64,000 nt of DNA from Sclerotinia nivalis (lineage: Eukaryota; Ascomycota; Leotiomycetes; Helotiales; Sclerotiniaceae). The stretch is from assembly GCA_029531795.1 (NCBI GenBank), contig JAPEIS010000003.1, positions 1,426,001-1,490,000 on the forward strand. The letters run 5' to 3'. Of this stretch, positions 58,601 to 64,000 are shown in pieces (the stretch's first letter is position 1; every line of letters starts with the position of its first letter). The notes under the pieces were generated by a model. It was not told the origin of the DNA. It did not search any database and worked only from the letters and a program-made list of their open reading frames with translations. Both the position numbers and the translations under genes were made by a program.

Positions 58601-59479
58601 TATTAGCAGAGCTAATCGAATGGCGGATCTAACCTTTCTTTTGATATTCGTTAAGGTATTGTTGTAGAATAATCAATTCTTGTTCTGATAAAGTGTATAT
58701 TAGTCCCCAAGGTGAAATAATTCCAGGTTCGAGATTAATACAATATTCCATTGAATGATGATCGGGAAGTAAACTACTCTCATCTTCAGAAAAAACCTGT
58801 TCATATTCTTTGTATTCGGGAGATATTTTTAAAAATACTAATGTTAAGATTTTTCGGTTTTTGGATAAAAATCGTATAATAGAATTGGTTTCAGATAAAA
58901 GTATACAAATTGTAACTTCAGTTTTTATATCTCAATATAATTCTTTTATTATTATCATTTCCATATTATACAATACAGAACGAAAGCGGAAAATAGTTGA
59001 CCTTTAATTAATATCTGGATTCATAATTTGAAGTTATGGTAGCCCTAAAATAGTATCGATTTCGGATAGATCCAAAGTAGCGACAATAAATTGATAAATG
59101 TAAGTTTTTTTTTCTTTGGAATCGTTTAATACTTCGATAATAAATTGATGATCATTATATAAAGATATACTCATTCTATTAGTAGATACTAATGGAGTAC
59201 CTTTTTCAGGATTAGGAATCCAGTTCCATTCAATATACTTGCTTTGTTGAATAATATTAATTTGCACATCAGAATCGATAAAATAACAGAGTTTTATTGG
59301 AATATTATTAATTTGAAAAGTTGCTTCAATAACTAAAATAGTATATCCCTTTTGTTGAGGATTCAGAATCATTGGAATGGTTAAAATTATTACTGAGTTT
59401 GATCGTTTCCCTGATTCTTTTTCTTTTGGGAATATATAGAACAAACACGAGATTGATGATCTTTTTTATATTATTGATA
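55686..59479 (-). pseudogene. pol polyprotein remnant: protease, RT, RNase H, integrase, chromodomain
   Basis: Read from right to left. Protease: ~59034-59444, with FIDSDVQINII where the catalytic triplet D-S/T-G now reads D-S-D. RT: YLDDILIYS at ~58233-58260 (the Gypsy YxDD signature), then VFLGFANFYCRFI at ~58000. RNase H: TDASGFALG at ~57780-57805 and VKTDHNSL near 57570. Integrase: WYNIMKDVKRHI near 56860-56885, DFVTDLFPSK near 56705-56740, and SDRGLQFASKFW near 56513-56549. Chromodomain: EYEVEKILVYRKK...YLVRWKDYQLAEDTWEASRNL near 55760-55870, ending at a TGA at 55686. Many TAA/TAG/TGA codons interrupt the frame. The gag/pol boundary is approximate. Confidence 0.88.
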
Positions 59480-60601
59480 TACAGACGGATTAGTGTATCT
59501 ATTTGTATAATAACCCTTTTGTTGATAACGGAAACAAATCAGATCCTTTTGTCTATAATCGTTTTTCTGGTTTTCTTTATTGGGTTTTTCCTTTAAAGGA
59601 GATTTAGAACGTTACTACGATTATGTATCGGTCATTGATAATATATTATTTTGCTATTTAGATGATTCATTTTGAAAACGATTAAAGGATGAATTTGATG
59701 ATATAGTTGTATTGTTTTGTTTTCGATCACGAGACGGATCGTTTGCGTTTTGTGAGCAGTATATTTTATCTATATTCTCGAGACGATATACTTGTTTGAT
59801 TAAATCGTTTCGATTTTCAGATTATTGAATGAATTCTGAAATTCGTTTAGCAATATAGGGAAGTAAGCCTGATAAAAGTCGTTCTTTATGGATATTATCT
59901 GTTTCAAATTCGATTTCCTTCTTTAGATTATCGAAATATACTACAAAACTGTTCACATTTTGATTAGATTGTTGTTTAGTATTGATGATTTGTTGTATAG
60001 TATATCGTTATCGATTGTCTTTATCTAATATTACATCGTATATATATTCTTTGAATTCTTCCCAAGATATATTAGAATTCGTTATAGAAGTTTTGTATCG
60101 ACACCAAATTACAAGTGGTTGTTGTTGAAAGTATTGAATAATATAATCTATTTTCTTTTGATCAATTGGGAAATAATACTCATCATCATTTCGAAATATA
60201 AATTCAGCCTGGAAAAAGAAATCCTTTGCTTTTTCAATATTAAGATCTTTATAAGATGGCAACTTTTGAAGTTTTGGAGGTTTTTCTAGAAAAGTATAAA
60301 TAGAATTAAACATCGTTTTTATTTCTTTAACAATCATTGATAGTAAATTAGATACTTTTTCCTGTATAAAATAAACAAAAGTCTTTTCAATTTCTTATTG
60401 ATTTGTTTGTTTGAAAATATCAAACTCTTTTTGTATATTTTCAAATCTTTGTATCAAATCTAATTCCAATTGTATAGTGGATTAACGACTAGATATAGGC
60501 GTCTCGCCTTCGATCCCACTAAGGATCCTAAAAGCATTATTTCGATTTTGAGAAGTATTTGAATTAGTCGAACAATCTAGAGTATTTCTTGTTCCAACCA
60601 T
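59480..60601 (-). pseudogene. gag remnant with lost zinc knuckle
   Basis: Begins at an ATG at 60601 ([11 protein letters not shown]) about 75 bp inside the 5' LTR. Early in-frame stops (TAA near 60482 and 60399) are likely CAA-to-TAA changes. The capsid-like part at 60008-60337 ([35 protein letters not shown]) is open. Near 59491-59540 a zinc-knuckle relic reads [17 protein letters not shown]: Cys-then-Tyr where C-x2-C-x4-H-x4-C is expected. Non-functional. Confidence 0.82.
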
Positions 60602-60674
60602 TACTATCCGATGGGGTTCTGTTAAAATACCGATAACTAATTGACAAGTTGCTCTTCAAATGAATGAAAAGAAT

Positions 60675-60959
60675 TGTTAAGATCATATAGACAAAGAATC
60701 AATTAATCGTAAAACCGTAGCCAAACTTTTCATTACCCTTTCTAATCATGAATAAGATATTACTTTTAAGTTCAATCAATAAAGAGATATCAGAACGCTT
60801 ATAATTCGCCACCATTCCTATCCTTTCATAAACAATACAAAGAAGCTTGTTTACTAAACATTCCAAACTGATCGATAACGTTTCTACGCTGATGATTCGA
60901 AATGAGAATACTTCCGTTTAGGTTTCTTGTTTTGACGAAACTGTTGCGTGATCGTAACA
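60675..60959 (-). repeat. 5' LTR of the Gypsy element (right copy)
   Basis: 285 bp, same ends as the left copy. Of the two it keeps slightly more C/G at the variable sites. Confidence 0.93.
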
Positions 60960-60964
60960 TATAA
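60960..60964. repeat. target-site duplication TATAA, right
   Basis: TATAA directly follows the right LTR, matching 53311-53315. Confidence 0.85.
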
Positions 60965-63159
60965 GCTGTATTGTTTCAACTAAAGAGGAAAAGGTTCTAT
61001 AGAAAGAAGAGCTCTGATATATTAAAGCTCTATTAATACTAATTGGGATTAGCTCTCTTTACTCTCTTGTATTATTGAAATTATTTATTCCAATATTCCC
61101 TTTTAGATCTAATATAATATTAGTTTATAGAATCCTTCTATTCTAAATTTTCTTTTCTATTATTTCTAGTATTTTTATAAATCTTTTGAATATATTCTTT
61201 ATTAATAACTTTATTAAACTATCTATTCCGATTCAATAATTGATATTAATACAAAGTTTTATTTTCAATTTATTTAAAATATTAGATTTTTTTTAATAAT
61301 ACAACAATTTTTGATATACTTTTTCTATTAATAATATTATTTATATAATCTATATCAGAATATAATATTAGATCTTTAATTCCTTTTAATTCGAAATATA
61401 ATTTATTATTAAAGTTATTGAGATGGACTAGTTTAATTGTATATAAAGTGTGTAAGGAATCTAATTCTACAATTGAGATTCCTTTTATATATTTCGTTTG
61501 TATTACGCTATATTATATAATCTATGATTATATAATATATTAATATCGATTCCTTTTAATACTCTTTTATCGAAGTTACTACTTACTTTTTGATATTCCT
61601 GATCTTGAAGTTTACTAATCCTAATATATCTTTAAATCTTTCGAATATTATTTTTTATCACGAGATAGTACGATCACGGAGCACGTTGAAGGGATCGGAG
61701 AGAAGATGGTTATAGTGAAGTGTTTAAAGTATATCTTGAATAAGAATTATATTGAATTGATCTGCCCTCGATCTTAAGGATCGTAGATGGTATATATAAA
61801 CTTAATAGAAGTTATCTAGTCGACGAGAAGTATCAATTAGATTAGACTTCGATCTGTATAATATTAGGAGAGGGTTGATGATTATAAGGATCGATAAGAT
61901 CTAGAAGAGTCTGATAATTAATGAGAAATGAAGGATTTAATAATTATAGAGTATAGAATGATTGTAGATCATTAGTTATATGAATCAGGTATCATATAAT
62001 TATCTATGATATACCCCCCAGATCGAGAATCGATTTGTAACAATAAGGAAAAATTGTAAAGAGTAATAATTGATCAAATATAGAGTATAGGTCTTGATAA
62101 TGTATAAGTATCGATTTTGAGCGATTCCGATTGAAATTGGTGGTGTAGTTCAATTTGATCGATTAATTGATTAAATTGATCAAATTGATCATTTCGTGAT
62201 TATATCGATAAGGTTGATCTATTGATTATATTAATCATTCTGAATATTGATTATTTGGATAGAATTGATTGTTTTAGTTGTATTGATCAATTGATATAAA
62301 GAAATAAATGTAAGTTGTAGTATATTGATCGATTTGATTGATATAATTGGTTTTGATTAATAATAACGAATTAGTTGATGTAATGTGTATGTACAATTAA
62401 ATTTCATCAATTTTGTATAGTATTATGGTGATGTTTTGTTCGAAAGTATATAATGTTGTAGATGATTTGTGATTAATATAATCGAATTAATCAAATAATA
62501 TATCAAAATTTCGAAGAATCCGATAAGATTCGAAAAAAGGAAAATATAATCGAAAAGATCTGAAATATAAATTATCTTATTCTTTATTTTGTAGTTTAAT
62601 TATTATAATAATTATTAAAGTAATATTTTTGAGGTGATTTATATTTTAATAATTGTTATATAAAAATAAATTGAGAGGATTTTGATTATATACAAATTTG
62701 ACGAAATTTGTTTATATGTTTATATAATCGATTAATAGATAGATTACATTTTGTAATCAGTATTATATAGAACATTAATTATACTAAAATGAATAAAGGA
62801 GGTTTTCGATTGTATATTGATTTGATAAAATTCGTTTGTAAATATATACGATCGATTTCTTATCTAGTTTTGAATAGTGTTATTTTTATATCGAGGATTG
62901 AAGGAATGAAAGATATCGAAAAATTAAAATAAAAAATAGTAAGAAAAATCGGTAATAAATTAAATAGTTTTTGTTCTATTATAAATTTGAATAAAAGGAT
63001 ATTATAACAATAATTACGAATTAGTTGATAATATATATATATATAAGCAAATTTTATCAATTTAGTATAGGATTATAGTAGCGTTAAATTTGAAAATGTA
63101 TAATGTAATAAATAATCTATAGTTATTCTTATTTAATCTTTGTAATCCTGTTATTAATA
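60965..63159. other. RIP-degraded AT-rich DNA with Copia traces
   Basis: No gene. On the minus strand near 61260-61400 a stretch reads LILYSDIDYINNIINRKSIS, close to the YSDADYA...RKSTSG region of Ty1/Copia RNase H, so a broken Copia copy is likely at about 61080-61640. A C-rich CCCCCC at 62014-62019 (GGGGGG on the minus strand) could be the polypurine tract of the Copia element that continues at 63160. If so, its LTR would lie at about 61660-62013, where a TATATA box occurs. 62100-62350 is dense in ATTGATC-type words. Confidence 0.45.
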
Positions 63160-64000
63160 TTCTGTAGGTTCAAAAGAGAATGGAAGTATTCGAACTTTTG
63201 TTGTATAAGGTTCTTGATGAATTTGTTGGCTGTTATATCGGCAGTTGGAAGATAGATTATATAAAAGCTTCTTTTTGAATATTCCTATTGTAATTATATA
63301 TTCTGTATATCGATATATTTGAGCTTTGTAGTGATTCGTTTGTTTTCATTAATCATCAACTTGATTGCTTACTAATTATCATAAAATATTAATATAGATT
63401 TTTTTATTGCAAAATCGATTTCCTTTAGGAAATATAAAATTGCTATAGTTTCTTTTAATGTACACTCGACACCGAATAGTTCAGCTTCAATAGTTGAGAT
63501 AGTTATGATATTTTGCTTAGATACTTTCTATATAATTAAATTACCGAAAAGGGATATTATATATTTTTGAAATGATCTACAAATATCAGGATCATTTGCG
63601 AAAGAAGTATTTGAAAAGACAAAAAATTATAATATCTAATCATTATTGTATTGTATTATAAGAAACCTTATATTCCAGAGATATTCAAAGTAATAGTTAA
63701 TGGCTTTCATATATTTGATCGATGGATTGATCAAGTAGTGGCTCAATTACAAAGCAGCGAATGAAACATCTGTTTTTATTATAATTGCAATATATAGGAT
63801 TGATTCCATTTTCTTTTGATACAATTTGATTATATATATAGGAGTTTGACCTGAATTTTTCCGAAATATTATTATAGAAAATGATATATATACTATCCCT
63901 TTTATTGTTTTAAATTTCTTAATAATCTTTTCAATATATATATCATAAGCTAGTTATAGCTTTTTTTTGGATCGATTACGAAGGATATATATTCCTAAAA
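63160..64000 (-). pseudogene. Ty1/Copia RT-RNase H remnant, runs off the right edge
   Basis: Minus-strand translation with several stops shows, in order: FLGIYILRNRSKKKL (end of RT), KKMESILYIAIIIKTDVSFAA, ISTIEAELFGVECTLKE (RNase H), FYDN, ITTKLKYIDIQN, and YLPTADITANKFIKNLIQQKF near the C-terminus. These are the standard end of a Copia polyprotein. AT-rich with C-to-T type decay. The rest of the element lies outside the window. Confidence 0.8.

Larger units (their letters stand above)
53316..60959 (-). mobile_element. Ty3/Gypsy chromovirus LTR retrotransposon, RIP-degraded
   Basis: Full-length 7644-bp element. Paired 285-bp LTRs, starting TGTTA and ending TAACA, lie in direct orientation and are flanked by TATAA duplications. 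Reading the minus strand, gag comes first (right), then protease, reverse transcriptase, RNase H, integrase and a chromodomain: Ty3/Gypsy order, chromovirus branch. Every coding part has in-frame stops. The LTR pair differs at 20 positions by my count, all transitions, as expected from RIP. A purine-rich stretch (GAAAGAAAGG, minus strand, ~53606-53616) just inside the 3' LTR is a likely polypurine tract. I see no clear tRNA-complementary primer site next to the 5' LTR. Inactive as it stands. Confidence 0.95.

Noticed and set aside
1..64000. CRISPR arrays, operons or ribosome-binding sites
   Set aside because: The window is eukaryotic; no spaced direct-repeat arrays of the CRISPR type were seen.

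Overview
This window looks like nuclear DNA of a filamentous ascomycete. Genes carry short GT-AG introns (mostly 46-140 nt), tRNA genes carry introns, a single 5S rRNA gene is dispersed among protein genes, and AT-rich blocks bear the transition-only decay left by repeat-induced point mutation (RIP). Protein resemblance suggests Leotiomycetes, perhaps near Botrytis/Sclerotinia; that placement is inference. Exon models were built by eye, and wherever a full model is given its exons sum to a multiple of three.

Layout. 1-4.6 kb: no convincing gene. 4.6-6.7 kb: complete cytochrome P450 (-). 6.7-10.7 kb: gene-poor, partly AT-rich. 10.7-12.7 kb: long low-complexity protein (-). 15.8-19.7 kb: an RNA-gene island with 5S rRNA and tRNA-Val, -Ala, -Gly and -Glu, all four tRNAs intron-containing. 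20.9-22.4 kb: dead P450 (-). 23.2-26.4 kb: RNase T2 and a secreted tyrosinase (both -). 27.4-29.2 kb: two head-to-tail copies of an unrecognised ~917-bp unit. 29.4-37.2 kb: rhomboid protease (+), SIT-type siderophore transporter (-), NCS1 uracil-type permease (+). 38.0-44.9 kb: SET-domain protein (+), a second damaged P450 (+), a second secreted tyrosinase (-).

47.4-53.1 kb is a compact housekeeping block: TIP41 (-) divergent from Aurora kinase (+), then ATP23 (-) divergent from the glutamate 5-kinase PRO1 (+). TIP41 and Aurora belong to phosphatase/kinase signalling. ATP23 is a mitochondrial protease, and PRO1 opens proline synthesis.

53.3-61.0 kb is one Ty3/Gypsy chromovirus on the minus strand, with 285-bp LTRs, a 5-bp target duplication (TATAA), and gag, protease, RT, RNase H, integrase and chromodomain remnants. 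It also carries an open stretch on the opposite strand between pol and the 3' LTR. 61-64 kb is AT-rich Ty1/Copia debris running off the right edge.

Most unusual items: the opposite-strand coding stretch and twin GC-rich hairpins in the Gypsy element; the tandem 917-bp unit with two overlapping small ORFs; two related P450 genes at different stages of decay; and a tRNA-Val with a non-consensus T-loop. I do not see a clearly new multi-gene system.
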